A stretch of DNA of 64,000 nucleotides. It comes from Leptospira brenneri. Its GTDB lineage: Bacteria > Spirochaetota > Leptospiria > Leptospirales > Leptospiraceae. This document shows positions 44,463 to 54,003 of this stretch, piece by piece. The notes beneath the pieces were generated by a model. It was not told where the DNA came from, searched no databases, and worked only from the letters and a program-made list of their open reading frames with translations. The stretch is from assembly GCF_002812125.1 (NCBI RefSeq), contig NZ_NPDQ01000007.1, forward strand, positions 236,200 to 300,199. Direction: 5' to 3'. Made by a program: the position numbers and the translations under genes. How positions within the stretch are numbered: position 1 is the stretch's first letter; each line of letters begins with the position of its first letter.

Positions 44463-45083
44463 CTATTTTTGGTATAAAGAAAATAATAACGACGACGGTA
44501 GATGAAGGAAATATCCAAACTTTAATATTAAATTGATAAACGACTGTTTAAGGATTCCATTTTTAATGTACCGATGAGTAGAAGTTATGGCCGGATACGG
44601 AAGTAGGACCGGCCATAAAATTTTTCTAAACTTCAAACTTAGTTCCGTATCTTCGAATATTGCTTCGATCTTCAAATCTGAATGCCAAAGCCTCCGATCA
44701 AAAAAAACACAATGGTCAAGGTAAACAATTCCCTTCCATTTTGTACGAATAAAGTTAGAATACCATGAGATAAAACGGAGTAGAGAATGACTTTGGTCAA
44801 ATTGATGAATAAACCCACCCCAAATCATTTTTCTATCTAATTCACAACTTATTTTGATTAGGCGGTCAATAGCTTTAGTAGGTAGCTTTGTCCTTGGATG
44901 ATGAAAAAGGACTATTTCTCCTTTAGACTTATGGAATCCAATATTTAATCTCTCCGCACGAGTGAATGCTTCTTTTCTATCAATTGTGATGATTTCTATT
45001 TGCGGATGGTTATGAAAGGCCAAAAGAGAGTTTTGAAAAAGAACGTTTTCTCCAGTATCTGTAGGAATGATAATGCTCAACAT
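44463..45083 (-). CDS. family 2 glycosyltransferase, short form
   Basis: The 206-residue protein starts with the GT-A nucleotide-binding strand LSIIIPTDTGENVLFQNSLLAF, has LNIGFHKSKGEIVLFHHPRTKLP in the DxD position (here HHPRT, so the metal-binding DxD is lost or replaced), and a C-terminal FEDTELSLKFRKI that matches the ED acceptor motif. It resembles the short TIGR04283-type transferases. Cytoplasmic, no leader. Sugar and acceptor unknown; the altered DxD may mean a changed or lost metal dependence. Confidence 0.75.
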   Translation of the reverse strand: MLSIIIPTDTGENVLFQNSLLAFHNHPQIEIITIDRKEAFTRAERLNIGFHKSKGEIVLFHHPRTKLPTKAIDRLIKISCELDRKMIWGGFIHQFDQSHSLLRFISWYSNFIRTKWKGIVYLDHCVFFDRRLWHSDLKIEAIFEDTELSLKFRKILWPVLLPYPAITSTHRYIKNGILKQSFINLILKFGYFLHLPSSLLFSLYQK

Positions 45084-45140
45084 CTTCGTTTGTATTGATT
45101 CTATAATGAGAAAATCAATACAAACTGGAAAAGCAAAAAA

Positions 45141-45902
45141 TCACTCTTTTATTAGATAGATTTGAATTGTTGATGGGGTGTCCCCAACTAATTCTTTGAT
45201 ACTTCCGCTGGTTTCGCGATCAGATATAAATGTACGAATTCGATTTTCATCGATTGCTTCTTTACTGAATACCTGTTTGACTTCATCAAAACGTCGTTTT
45301 ACTAGACGAACCTGGTAGGCCAAATCACCGGTAGTTTGCGATTTACCAACCAACACAACTTTAAAAGATTCTTCCGATTTTAAAATGTCTCGAGACAATG
45401 AGACGAGTTTTGACTTAGATTCCTCTGTAATTTTATAATCATCAGGAATAAACGAAACCATTTGGATTGGACTTGTTTGCCCTTCCGATCTCCAATAAGC
45501 TAACTTAGAAGAAGATGTGTCTGAAATTGGCTCTCTTTTGATGGACTCCAAAACTACCGACTTAGGACAATAAACTTTAATTTCAGTAGAAGAATTAAAG
45601 GATAATAGGAAACCTAAAGTGGTCACAACAATATCCCAAGGTTTTGCATAAGATTTAGATTCCAATACAAACTGGTCAGCATGACTGGAATCAGAATCTA
45701 AAACATGAGTATAAATTGGTAACAAGAAGAGTACACGGTAAGTCCGTTCTTCTGATTTCATCTCACAGCCATTTGTCGGACTTATGGGTAGGTGACGTTT
45801 CTTTTCTAAAGGAATTCCTAAAGAATTACAAGACACGGTCAAAAAACCAATCAGAAGAATAAGAATGATACTATTTTTAAAATTTTCTTTTTGAAAAACC
45901 AT
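45141..45902 (-). CDS. lipoprotein with OmpA-like C-terminal region
   Basis: Leader ends FLTVSC, a standard lipobox. Residues about 50-120 contain TYRVLFLLPIYTHV..., similar to Bor/TRL-type small lipoprotein cores. The last 90 residues (KITEESKSKLVSLSRDILKSEESFKVVLVGKSQTTGDLAYQVRLVKRRFDEVKQVFSKEAIDENRI) follow the layout of an OmpA peptidoglycan-binding domain, where the same segments read as the helix, the GHTD strand and the R-A-x-x-V helix, but the usual Asp/Arg ligands are not conserved. Probably periplasm-facing. Weak ribosome-binding site. Confidence 0.65.
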   Translation of the reverse strand: MVFQKENFKNSIILILLIGFLTVSCNSLGIPLEKKRHLPISPTNGCEMKSEERTYRVLFLLPIYTHVLDSDSSHADQFVLESKSYAKPWDIVVTTLGFLLSFNSSTEIKVYCPKSVVLESIKREPISDTSSSKLAYWRSEGQTSPIQMVSFIPDDYKITEESKSKLVSLSRDILKSEESFKVVLVGKSQTTGDLAYQVRLVKRRFDEVKQVFSKEAIDENRIRTFISDRETSGSIKELVGDTPSTIQIYLIKE

Positions 45903-45956
45903 AACGCTTATATATTAATATTTCTTCAGCCGCAAAAGGAAACCGTTTTATGAACT

Positions 45957-47159
45957 TTATTCTTTGCTTACCCCAAATTTAGGTAAAAAATAACCAATAT
46001 GCCTTCCCCCAGCAGGATTTGGTTGGTTTGGTCCAGGTGTTGGAAGTGTCCAAGAATCCAAATACTTCCCGTTTGTTGCTATAAAATCTGCATTGAGATA
46101 ATAGTTCTGAAAGTCATTTGGATTGTGATCAAATTTAATAAAATCAATAGGAGAGAATTTAGCGGAAGTAAGTCCTGGTTCTGTTTGGTAAACAAAATGA
46201 TTACCTGTATACATATCTAGAATCAATGACTCTCTGTTCCCTTCCGGTAATACCAAAACAATTAAACCGTCTTCATTGTATCGGTCCATCGTGTATTCAT
46301 CATCAAGGTATTCAAAATCCAAACGATCTGTAAAAGGCGCTGTTAATAAATCCCAAAAAGGATTGTTTATTGGATCTGCCAATTCTTGGGTTTCCGTTCC
46401 TGCATTCCTGTGGACTCGAGGAGTGACGGTAGCATTATTTCTTAAACTTAGATATCCGGTAGTTTCTGAAATATCGTAATTAATTGAATTTACTTTTTTA
46501 ATACTATTGTCAAAAGGATAGGCATTTAAAATATTTCGTTTTCCGTACTGCGGATCGGCCTTTCCTATCTCCGATTCATTCCACATTACATAGGAGATGT
46601 ATTTGTTATGGGAATTTGCCAATTTAGAATCATCTAACTCACATTTAATGGAGCCGATTCTGATACCAATCCGATCGTATTTTCCTTCTTTCCAAGCAAA
46701 GGGACTAATATTCCCAGACCCACTGACGCCGTAAAAAGCCTCTCCTGAATCTAATGGATAGCTGACTTTCATGCGTCCGCCGTTTTGATTATCAATCCAA
46801 TCACCATCATAAACGACAGCAGATGCATTGGAAATCCTCTCTTTACCTGGTGCAACAGATCCTTTTTCCCACAATAAAATGGAATAAAGATTCAATCTTG
46901 CATTTTTACATCCAACAGAATGATTTAGTTTTCCATCACTTAAAAAGCGAGCTGGGAGAGAATTACTCCCAATCGACTTAATATTTTTTAGCGAAGATTG
47001 AGAACTGGCCGTATCGACAATCCGAAAGGTTATATTTCTTTGTGATAGTAAATACAAACCAAGAAACAATTCATCCGAAAGATCATTCTTTTTAGTTGGG
47101 CTACAAGAAACCGCGACTACAGAAAGTAAGGATACTAGTAAAGTTGTTCTAATTTGCAT
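45957..47159 (-). CDS. lipoprotein, function unknown
   Basis: ATG at 47159 has GGAG nine bases upstream; the frame above it is open but less likely. The 400-residue product has a leader ending VVAVSC (good lipobox). The mature chain is rich in Tyr, Asn and Asp, contains few cysteines (KLNHSVGCKNARLN; SIKCELDD) and no repeat. It starts five bases after the large Big_5 lipoprotein gene, so the two are one transcript and probably one surface assembly. No family recognised. Confidence 0.72.
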   Translation of the reverse strand: MQIRTTLLVSLLSVVAVSCSPTKKNDLSDELFLGLYLLSQRNITFRIVDTASSQSSLKNIKSIGSNSLPARFLSDGKLNHSVGCKNARLNLYSILLWEKGSVAPGKERISNASAVVYDGDWIDNQNGGRMKVSYPLDSGEAFYGVSGSGNISPFAWKEGKYDRIGIRIGSIKCELDDSKLANSHNKYISYVMWNESEIGKADPQYGKRNILNAYPFDNSIKKVNSINYDISETTGYLSLRNNATVTPRVHRNAGTETQELADPINNPFWDLLTAPFTDRLDFEYLDDEYTMDRYNEDGLIVLVLPEGNRESLILDMYTGNHFVYQTEPGLTSAKFSPIDFIKFDHNPNDFQNYYLNADFIATNGKYLDSWTLPTPGPNQPNPAGGRHIGYFLPKFGVSKE

Positions 47160-47164
47160 ATGTT

Positions 47165-50047
47165 TTACTCCACGCATTCGTCTGATATTGGATTTAACAA
47201 TTTTTGATTTGTACGGATGGTCAGGTTGTCATTGAAAATAAACTCCTGGTTATCGACATCGAAAAATTTTCCTCTTACTTTCCAAGGATCAGAAATTTCC
47301 AATTGATACACTGCGCTGGGCGAGTAATCACATCGAGTGATGTTCAAAGGCCCACCATAGTTTGGACAATAGTAACTCGTCGAGGTCACAATCTTTCCAT
47401 CTTGGATAGCAGCGTTCGTCCATTGGATGTCAAAAAAACCCTTTTTAATATTAGCATTGTATTTATAAACCGCCGCCTTTCGATTTAAAGTTCCTTTTTC
47501 AAATTGAACACGGATATCTTTCGTTGCATAAGTCATCGCAACATCAGGAACTGTGCAATAAACAGGTACAGAATCATAAACTGAAATTTGCTGGGGAATT
47601 AAGATACATAGATATCCATAAGGAATGACAGCAGAGAGATTCAAACAAGCCCTAAAATCGGGGTTCTCAATTCTACGCTCTACTGTTCTCCAACTGCAAA
47701 TAGAACTAGTTTGGCGCTCATATCTATAGAGTTCTGGTATTCTTAAATTAAGTTTTAAGTAAGCTGGTGGGTTCGAATTTACATTATCAAAATCAATCAA
47801 TCTTGAAAAATTAACGTCTAACTTGGCATTATTCGGACAATTCACAAGATTCACGCTATTTATTTTGGGGAGTGAAGGAGTCAGCTTGTCAGCAGTCGTA
47901 AAGAAGCGAGACACTGTTGTTATAACAGAGGCAATCCCATCTATGTTGCGGATCCCTGACGGTATAGTATACTCGTATTCCTTATCACTCAATACCTGGT
48001 CTGGAGTCAAATGGTAAATCGCTTCACCGATTACAGGATCGTAAGATGTCAAAATTACGTATTGTATTCCTCCATCAGAAAGATTTTCCAAGCGAAGAGG
48101 ATTGAATTCGAGAGAGTTCCGATCCATAACATCATTGAATTTTATTTTAATGTTAATGCCACTGAAATAAAAAACATCTCTCTCATGATCAGGAGAAACT
48201 GAAGTTACTTGTGGAGGAGTTACATCAGCCGTTCTAAACAGATGTAATTTTCCCGTTGTCATCGCATTACCGAAACTATCCTGAATTCCAGGCAAAATTT
48301 CTAATTCGTATTCGGTTTTTTCTATAAGTAAATTTGAGGGAATCTGTACATTCACTCTACGGTTTGTATCATCGTAATCAACAGAGTTAATCGCAATGAT
48401 GGAACCTGATAATTTTGCTCGTAAGATAAATTTATTTTGGGCACTTGACGCATTCAATGCTTCACTAAAGTCTATGCGAAAACTTGTAATGGATGGATCC
48501 ACTCGTTCCCCTTCAGGTAAGATTAAACGTATGTAAGGTGCTTCCGTATCTTGAGTAATCAGAAAAAACTGCTTGGTTAATACAGCTAACAAATTGCCAG
48601 ATGTATCTTTTGCTTCCGAAGAAGAAACCAAGAGATATGCGGAATCACTCCGCAATGGTTTTGAAGGATTGAAGGTAAAATTTGCTGTTTTTTGGTCTGG
48701 ACTTAGAGAAGCGAAGATGATTTCTGGATCACCATACCCCACTAGTCCAAATCCTTTTATCGTAGCTGGATCCATCGGTTCACTAAAATGTATCTTGAAC
48801 TCTGTGATGTTTGGGTTAACATCTTGTCCTTCTGGCTCAATCGAAGTTACCATTGGTGAAATGATATCCACTGTATGGAAAGATGTTACCAACCTATACC
48901 CATTTTCTAAATTGCCGATTTCATCAGTAACCCCATTAACATACAAAGCGTAATTGGCATCAGAATCGAGGGTGAATTCGTTTTTATAAGTAACAATTTT
49001 TCTATCTAAGGAAATCGATACAAATTTTAAGGGAGCATAGAGATTTTGATCTCTTGAAATAAAACCGGAATGAATGACCGTTAGTTCGTTTACGGGCTCA
49101 TTAAAGGTAACTGTAAAAAAATTCCCTGGTTGCAATGGAAGCACGTTTGTATTAGGAGTTCCTGAAACAATTTGCGGTGCCGTAGTATCATTGTTATTCG
49201 TTGGATCATAAGGATATGAATCGATGATATTCGCAGCACCATCTTGATCAAAATCATCTAGAGGAAAAGCAAGTCGAAGAGGATCCGTCCCTGGGGCATA
49301 TTCTACTTTAACAATATTTAAGAATGGTAGAAACGTTCGAGAAAATAAGGAATAAAACCTGTTTCTATTGCTAAGTTGGTTTATATCATCCAAATAGTTA
49401 CGAAACTGAATTGCTGCCATGCGAATGGCGGCTGAATCGGTAATGACTCTAGCTACAATCATTTCAATATTTACATGGAGTGCTGCGTAAATCGAAAAAT
49501 GGCTTAGTTCTGTGGAGAGTTTTCCTGCAATGGCATCGACACTTGTTTTCTGTTGTTCCCATTCTTTCGTTACTGGGTTATAATAGTAAATTTGCGTGAG
49601 TTCGTTTTGAATTTGAGATTGAACTGCCTTTGAATCATATTTGGTAGTCAGAGTCACTGGCTTTGCGAATGTGGTTCCTTCTGGTTCTAATACTAGCTTA
49701 GAAGCAACCGGAGTCATTCCAGGAATATCTGTTCCTTTCATCTCTTCAACCCGCATCGTAACAACTAAATCTTGAGACAATGCATCTTTCGGGATATTCA
49801 AGGAAAATGCTTGGTTTTCAATGGTGCCACCATTTTTACCGATGGTTTTCGAAACAGATCCGTTCCCAGCAAAGAAAACAGAAGCCAGCAAAAATTGATT
49901 TCTAATCTGCAAAGCTTCCTGGGCTTTATTCGATTGGAAAAGTTTAAAATTTCCTTCTCCATCCATTAATGCGGCACAGGATGAAAATAAAATAGATATT
50001 AGAATTAGAACAAAGCTAACGCATAACCTTTTAAAGAAATGTTCCAT
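47165..50047 (-). CDS. large surface lipoprotein with ZU5-like and four Big_5 (SbsA Ig-like) domains
   Basis: ATG at 50047 with GGAG upstream; a TTG at 50059 is rejected. The 960-residue product has leader ISILFSSC. Residues about 60-190 look like a ZU5-type domain (SKTIGKNGGTIENQAFSLNIPKDALS). Then follow four units with the SbsA/Big_5 signature, each beginning D-x-x-x-P and containing a F(N/S)(E/D)(P/A/V)(V/M/L) strand: TVTFNEPVNE, KIHFSEPMDP, RIDFSEALNA, KIKFNDVMDR. A Cys-containing C-terminal region finishes the chain. An adhesin-like role at the cell surface is probable from this build. Transcribed with the following lipoprotein gene. Confidence 0.83.
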   Translation of the reverse strand: MEHFFKRLCVSFVLILISILFSSCAALMDGEGNFKLFQSNKAQEALQIRNQFLLASVFFAGNGSVSKTIGKNGGTIENQAFSLNIPKDALSQDLVVTMRVEEMKGTDIPGMTPVASKLVLEPEGTTFAKPVTLTTKYDSKAVQSQIQNELTQIYYYNPVTKEWEQQKTSVDAIAGKLSTELSHFSIYAALHVNIEMIVARVITDSAAIRMAAIQFRNYLDDINQLSNRNRFYSLFSRTFLPFLNIVKVEYAPGTDPLRLAFPLDDFDQDGAANIIDSYPYDPTNNNDTTAPQIVSGTPNTNVLPLQPGNFFTVTFNEPVNELTVIHSGFISRDQNLYAPLKFVSISLDRKIVTYKNEFTLDSDANYALYVNGVTDEIGNLENGYRLVTSFHTVDIISPMVTSIEPEGQDVNPNITEFKIHFSEPMDPATIKGFGLVGYGDPEIIFASLSPDQKTANFTFNPSKPLRSDSAYLLVSSSEAKDTSGNLLAVLTKQFFLITQDTEAPYIRLILPEGERVDPSITSFRIDFSEALNASSAQNKFILRAKLSGSIIAINSVDYDDTNRRVNVQIPSNLLIEKTEYELEILPGIQDSFGNAMTTGKLHLFRTADVTPPQVTSVSPDHERDVFYFSGINIKIKFNDVMDRNSLEFNPLRLENLSDGGIQYVILTSYDPVIGEAIYHLTPDQVLSDKEYEYTIPSGIRNIDGIASVITTVSRFFTTADKLTPSLPKINSVNLVNCPNNAKLDVNFSRLIDFDNVNSNPPAYLKLNLRIPELYRYERQTSSICSWRTVERRIENPDFRACLNLSAVIPYGYLCILIPQQISVYDSVPVYCTVPDVAMTYATKDIRVQFEKGTLNRKAAVYKYNANIKKGFFDIQWTNAAIQDGKIVTSTSYYCPNYGGPLNITRCDYSPSAVYQLEISDPWKVRGKFFDVDNQEFIFNDNLTIRTNQKLLNPISDECVE

Positions 50048-50059
50048 TTTCGACTCCAA

Positions 50060-50366
50060 ATTTTTAGCATATAATTTTTGTTAATTGTGCGATTTTGTAT
50101 TGGGAAATAGATAAAACAATCTAAAAATTGATTAGAGAATTAAATTTTTATAAAATACCGTTAAAAACGTTTTGAACTGGATTCAAAAACACTTTTAACG
50201 TTTTGCATTCAAATTACAGCGATCAATGAGTAGTGACTCACAAATTTTTTTAGGGAAATCGTAACTACGATTGAAATATAGTTTAACAATAGCTACATGA
50301 TACTCGCATTTTTTCCCAGTGGGTATGGGGGTCTTATGGCAACCCAACCCCCAAACCTAGGTGAAT
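50060..50366. other. intergenic region with two hairpins
   Basis: No gene seen in 307 bp. CGTTAAAA (50159-50166) and TTTTAACG (50193-50200) frame an imperfect stem that could end thiolase transcription on the minus strand. TGGGGGT (50326-50332) and ACCCCCA (50347-50353) form a second seven-base stem just after the thiolase stop. The rest is A/T-rich and should hold the promoter of the Big_5 lipoprotein operon. Confidence 0.4.
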
Positions 50367-51542
50367 TTAATCGGGTCGATTTTCTAAAACCATAGCAATC
50401 CCCTGCCCTCCACCGATACATAGAGAGGCCACACCATATTTTAAATTCTTCCTCTTTAATTCATAAGCAAGAGTTAATACCACACGGGCTCCGCTGGCTC
50501 CTAGTGGATGTCCAATAGCAATGGCTCCTCCATTTACATTTGTTTTTTGGGGATCTAAGTTGAGCTCTCGCATAACGGCTAATGTTTGAGCTGCATAAGC
50601 TTCATTGATTTCAAAACGATCTACTTCTTCAAACTTAACTCCCGCATTTTGTAAAGCCTTTGGAATTGCAAATACAGGACCAAGACCCATCATTTTGGGA
50701 TCGCAACCAACGTTCGCATATCCGATAATTTTAGCCAAAGGTTTTATTTTGTTCTCCTCTGACCATTTTGTAGAAGCAATCAATAAAGACGCCGCTCCAT
50801 CATTGATACCAGATGAATTCCCAGCAGTGACAGATCCCTCTTTTAAGAATGCTGTTGGAAGTTTTTGCAGTTGATCAACACAAGAGATCCCTCTGATCTG
50901 TTCATCTCTTTGGATCAAGGCCGCATTTTTACCTTTACTCGCAACTGGAATCATTTCTTCAGAAAAAATTCCAGTTTCACTAGCCTTTTCTGCCCTAACT
51001 TGAGAGATGCCAGCCCAATCATCTTGCTCCGACCTTGATATTTTGAAATGATTAGCGATGTTTTCTGCTGTCATTCCCATTGTGAGGTCCGCATAACAAT
51101 CAGTAAGACTTTGGGCCAAACTATCTTCCGCAACTGTATCCCCATATTTATTTCCCCAACGGGCATTCTTTAATACAAACGGTGCATTACTCATCGATTC
51201 TGTTCCACCAACAAGCATCAGGTTATTTTCTTTTGAAAGAATCTTACGAGATCCAATGATTATACTTTCCATCCCAGATCCACATAGACGATTCACCGTA
51301 AGCGCACTAGAACTTTCTTTAAGGCCAGACTTGAGTCCAATATGCCTTGCGAGATACGCCGAATCCTTGTCATCCTGAATCACATTGCCATAAATCGATT
51401 CTTCGATTTCGCCTGGATCCAATCCTAATTTACGAATCGTTTCTTTTGCCGTAATGACCCCTAACTCTGAAGAACTATAATCTTTAAGTCCTCCACCAAA
51501 TTTCCCAAAAGGAGTTCTCACTCCATCCAAGATTACTACCAT
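50367..51542 (-). CDS. thiolase (acetyl-CoA C-acetyl/acyltransferase)
   Basis: The 391-residue protein is a complete thiolase: nucleophile Cys in VNRLCGSGM near residue 87, the [11 protein letters not shown] segment, His in GHPLGASG near 347 and the second Cys in SLCIGGGQG near 377. It either condenses two acetyl-CoA or cleaves 3-ketoacyl-CoA in beta-oxidation, the main carbon route of leptospires. TAGGAG lies seven bases before the start. A MarR gene is 70 bp upstream on the same strand, and both promoters carry the same 12-bp motif. Confidence 0.94.
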   Translation of the reverse strand: MVVILDGVRTPFGKFGGGLKDYSSSELGVITAKETIRKLGLDPGEIEESIYGNVIQDDKDSAYLARHIGLKSGLKESSSALTVNRLCGSGMESIIIGSRKILSKENNLMLVGGTESMSNAPFVLKNARWGNKYGDTVAEDSLAQSLTDCYADLTMGMTAENIANHFKISRSEQDDWAGISQVRAEKASETGIFSEEMIPVASKGKNAALIQRDEQIRGISCVDQLQKLPTAFLKEGSVTAGNSSGINDGAASLLIASTKWSEENKIKPLAKIIGYANVGCDPKMMGLGPVFAIPKALQNAGVKFEEVDRFEINEAYAAQTLAVMRELNLDPQKTNVNGGAIAIGHPLGASGARVVLTLAYELKRKNLKYGVASLCIGGGQGIAMVLENRPD

Positions 51543-51558
51543 TTGCAGCTCCTACCAA

Positions 51559-51576
51559 AGTGTATATACACTATAT
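51559..51576. promoter_or_regulatory. candidate MarR operator before the thiolase gene
   Basis: AGTGTATATACACT at 51559-51572 is a perfect 14-bp palindrome, and the 12-mer AGTGTATATACA is repeated with one change before the adjacent marR gene (52110-52121). It starts 17 bp upstream of the thiolase start codon. Confidence 0.5.
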
Positions 51577-51612
51577 ATTCAAAAAATTTGTTCTTTTATC
51601 CGCATCATCCAT

Positions 51613-52083
51613 TTACGTTTCAAATTTATCATCTATTTGTAAGACGGGAAGATTTCCCAATTCGTTAAGAATTTTTAACGTTTGTTTGAATTCTGATTTT
51701 CCAAGACTATCGATAATTGTTTTTTGCGTCTGTTTCCAAAGCGCAACTGCCTTCACCAACGCGACTTCCCCTTTTTTGGTAAGCGAAACACTGCGTACAT
51801 TACCAATTTCTTTTTTTTCTATTTTGACCAAACCATCTCGATTCAAAATATCCAAACTTCTCTGCAAAGTTGTTCGATCGATATCGGTCAGGCGTGCCAA
51901 ATCGGTAATACTCGGGTCTTTTTCATACGCAACAGCAACGAGAAGGGTAAATTGAGTGATCCGAAGCCCTGAAGGTTTTAATAGTAAATCATAATAACTA
52001 GTAACCAACCGACTCGTTCTTCTGAGACTTAAATTTAAACAGGAAGATCCAATATCCTTCAAGTCTTTGTGGGAAAGTTCCAT
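51613..52083 (-). CDS. MarR-family regulator of the thiolase
   Basis: ATG at 52083 follows AGGA; the frame above it is open but starts less well. The 156-residue product has the MarR winged helix ITQFTLLVAVAYEKDPSITDLARLTDIDRTTLQRSLDILNRDGLVKIEKKEIGNVRSVSLTKKGE. The R-x-x-x-L helix and the wing with NVRSV are typical. It probably senses an acyl-CoA or aromatic ligand, as relatives next to fatty-acid genes do, but the ligand is not evident. Autoregulation inferred from the shared motif. Confidence 0.87.
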   Translation of the reverse strand: MELSHKDLKDIGSSCLNLSLRRTSRLVTSYYDLLLKPSGLRITQFTLLVAVAYEKDPSITDLARLTDIDRTTLQRSLDILNRDGLVKIEKKEIGNVRSVSLTKKGEVALVKAVALWKQTQKTIIDSLGKSEFKQTLKILNELGNLPVLQIDDKFET

Positions 52084-52109
52084 TACCAGTATCCTATAAT
52101 GGACACTAC

Positions 52110-52127
52110 AGTGTATATGCAATATAC
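52110..52127. promoter_or_regulatory. candidate MarR operator before marR
   Basis: GTATAT-GCA-ATATAC at 52113-52127 is a perfect 6-3-6 inverted repeat overlapping the 12-mer AGTGTATATGCA shared with the thiolase promoter. It lies 27 bp upstream of the marR start codon. Confidence 0.5.
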
Positions 52128-52359
52128 GGTCAACATTTTGTTTAACCACAAATTATCCTAAATTTCAAAACATAACCGGCAAAATTCCCTAATCGAATCA
52201 GAAGGATTACTAACCATTTACCATAAATCCAATCTATACAAACGACCAAACTGCACGATAGATAGCTAATTACAAACATTCTAAAACATTAATATTTATT
52301 CAGTCTAACCAATAAATATCTAGACTTTTTGGTATATCATAATTGTTTGTTACAAACAA

Positions 52360-52959
52360 ATGCCAAGATACAGACTGCTAACAATTGTTTTCTGCTTTTC
52401 TAGTTTTATCACTTGCCAATCGACAGGAAATTATCTTACTAACAGAAGTTTGGATCTTGTCGATTCTTTTACCCTCGGAGTGGAAACAAACCACTATGGT
52501 GCCGGCTTTTGGGTTTGGTGTTTGGGCGGTGGAGTGCAAATCAACCAAAACGCAAAAGGTGCTGGGATTCGTAATGGGCAATTCGGCTTGTACAAAGCTG
52601 GCGGAGTGGATGATATAGGAATTTTTGGTGGTTCTAATAATAGAACGTTTACGAATCAAATGGGAAATTCATTTCTCATTCTCAATTCCAACCAACATAG
52701 ACCCGTCTACCCTGACCTCAAGAGAAACCGTCAAAAGTCTTATGATGCCTCCAACGTATTAATGTTAGTTTTCTTTACAGATAAAAAACAGAGCTCCGGG
52801 AAAAAACATTGTAACCAACCAGTAAGTGTAGAAGTCTCCTTTGGATTGTATTTGGGAATACGGGCCGGATTTAATTTTAGCGAGTTTTCAGACTTTTTAT
52901 TAGGTTTTAGTACTTATGATTTTATGGAAGATGATATTTTTAAATCGGATGAAGAATGA
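52360..52959 (+). CDS. lipoprotein, function unknown
   Basis: The 199-residue product has a leader ending FITC, an acceptable spirochaetal lipobox. The mature part opens with LTNRSLDLVDSFTLGVETNHYGAGFWVWCLGGGVQI, and near the end SVEVSFGLYLGIRAGFNFSEFSDFLLGF, two Gly/aromatic-rich stretches that read like membrane-embedded or barrel-associated hairpins. The tail is acidic. I recognise no named family. Monocistronic; a stem-loop follows it. Confidence 0.7.
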   Translation: MPRYRLLTIVFCFSSFITCQSTGNYLTNRSLDLVDSFTLGVETNHYGAGFWVWCLGGGVQINQNAKGAGIRNGQFGLYKAGGVDDIGIFGGSNNRTFTNQMGNSFLILNSNQHRPVYPDLKRNRQKSYDASNVLMLVFFTDKKQSSGKKHCNQPVSVEVSFGLYLGIRAGFNFSEFSDFLLGFSTYDFMEDDIFKSDEE

Positions 52960-52973
52960 ATTGAATTACATAC

Positions 52974-53002
52974 GATAAGGTTTTATTTACAAAAATCTTA
53001 TC
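52974..53002. terminator. stem-loop between convergent genes
   Basis: GATAAG (52974-52979) pairs with CTTATC (52997-53002), and inside it TTTT pairs with AAAA after a small bulge. It separates the convergent lipoprotein and 78-residue protein genes. Confidence 0.45.
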
Positions 53003-53021
53003 CTCATCTATACTTCACCTT

Positions 53022-53258
53022 CTACTTCCCCAACCTTCTTTTCACCTCTTCCAAAATTTCCAAATAAACCGTAGCCCCTAATTGGTATTCGATATCTGAT
53101 TTTCCAGCTCCATTCAAAATTTCTTCAAACTTCCAATCATATCGATTGGGATCTTTGCCTGTATCAAACCAATCTTTGAAAATTACGGATTCGTTTTCTA
53201 TAAAAGCTTCTACTAGGTGGTAAGGTTCCGAATTTTTCCAATATCGCCTTTCTGTCAT
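53022..53258 (-). CDS. small acidic cytoplasmic protein, unknown
   Basis: The 78-residue product has no leader or membrane segment. It reads as two helices joined by a DTGKDPNRYDWKFEEILNGAG loop, and ends EILEEVKRRLGK. An AGGAGA site lies upstream of the ATG at a usual distance, which is why I accept it. No family recognised. Confidence 0.6.
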   Translation of the reverse strand: MTERRYWKNSEPYHLVEAFIENESVIFKDWFDTGKDPNRYDWKFEEILNGAGKSDIEYQLGATVYLEILEEVKRRLGK

Positions 53259-53601
53259 AAAACTTTTATCTCCTGAAATGAAGGAATTCTGCTACTATGG
53301 TGAATCCCTGTTTCTCCCTAGTATTTAAAAAAATAAAGACAACCTACGTATAGCGTATTTACAAATTGTTTTTGGATTGGGTAAACTTGAATTCCCAAGA
53401 AACATAACCTGGCATGGTTCGTAATCTAATAAAGTTCAATATGGATTTTAGTTTTAAAACGTAGACCAATCCGAAAGAAAGTACGCTATGTCCCACTTGT
53501 TCTCTAACTACAAAATGAAAAAAAGTAAACCTATAGAATAGAATTCCCTTGCAATTTTCGTCTCTAAAAATACCAATCACCTCAACGAAGGATAAATCCG
53601 A
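53259..53601. other. intergenic region, no gene supported
   Basis: About 340 bp. A minus-strand frame of 85 codons (53359-53616) runs into the start of the next gene and has no codon or family support. The segment presumably carries the promoter of the STAS-like/MCP unit. I see no clear -35/-10 pair. Confidence 0.4.
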
Positions 53602-53994
53602 ATGATCATATTTCAATGCCCGACCGCCGTAACAGAATACTTAGAAGATAAAAAGATCGTTGTTCTTACTCAAACTGGGAAAAACACTGGGGCCGATTTA
53701 AAAGACAGCTTAAACAAAGGTGTTGATGCACTCATCCAGAACAAAGCAGTTAAGTGGTTGTCTGACAACAGGAATATGGGTACTCATACAGCGGAAGATG
53801 TGGAATGGCTAAACAACGACTGGACTCCAAGAGCCATCAAAGCTGGTTGGAAAAAATGGGCCCTAGTCCAACCTCAATCAGCTCTATCCGCTATGTCTGA
53901 GAAAAACTTAGTCGATTTTTTTGCTACAAACGGAATCGAAGTAAAGATATTTGAATCACCGGAAGAAGGATACCAATGGTTGGACTCAGTATAA
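53602..53994 (+). CDS. free-standing STAS/SpoIIAA-like protein paired with a chemoreceptor
   Basis: The 130-residue protein has the same fold and core motif as the C-terminal domain of the chemoreceptor at 18845: here AVKWLSDNRNMG, then EWLNNDWTPRAIKAG and ALVQPQSALSAMS, against [21 protein letters not shown] and [13 protein letters not shown] there. GAAGGA lies upstream of the ATG. No leader. It is followed nine bases later by a chemoreceptor gene, so it looks like the split version of the fused protein and probably docks on that receptor or modulates it. Confidence 0.8.
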   Translation: MIIFQCPTAVTEYLEDKKIVVLTQTGKNTGADLKDSLNKGVDALIQNKAVKWLSDNRNMGTHTAEDVEWLNNDWTPRAIKAGWKKWALVQPQSALSAMSEKNLVDFFATNGIEVKIFESPEEGYQWLDSV

Positions 53995-54003
53995 ACTCCA
54001 CCA

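Noticed and set aside
53359..53616. 85-codon minus-strand frame
   Set aside because: It overlaps the start of the STAS-like gene, has no family match and no ribosome-binding site at a usual distance; treated as chance.
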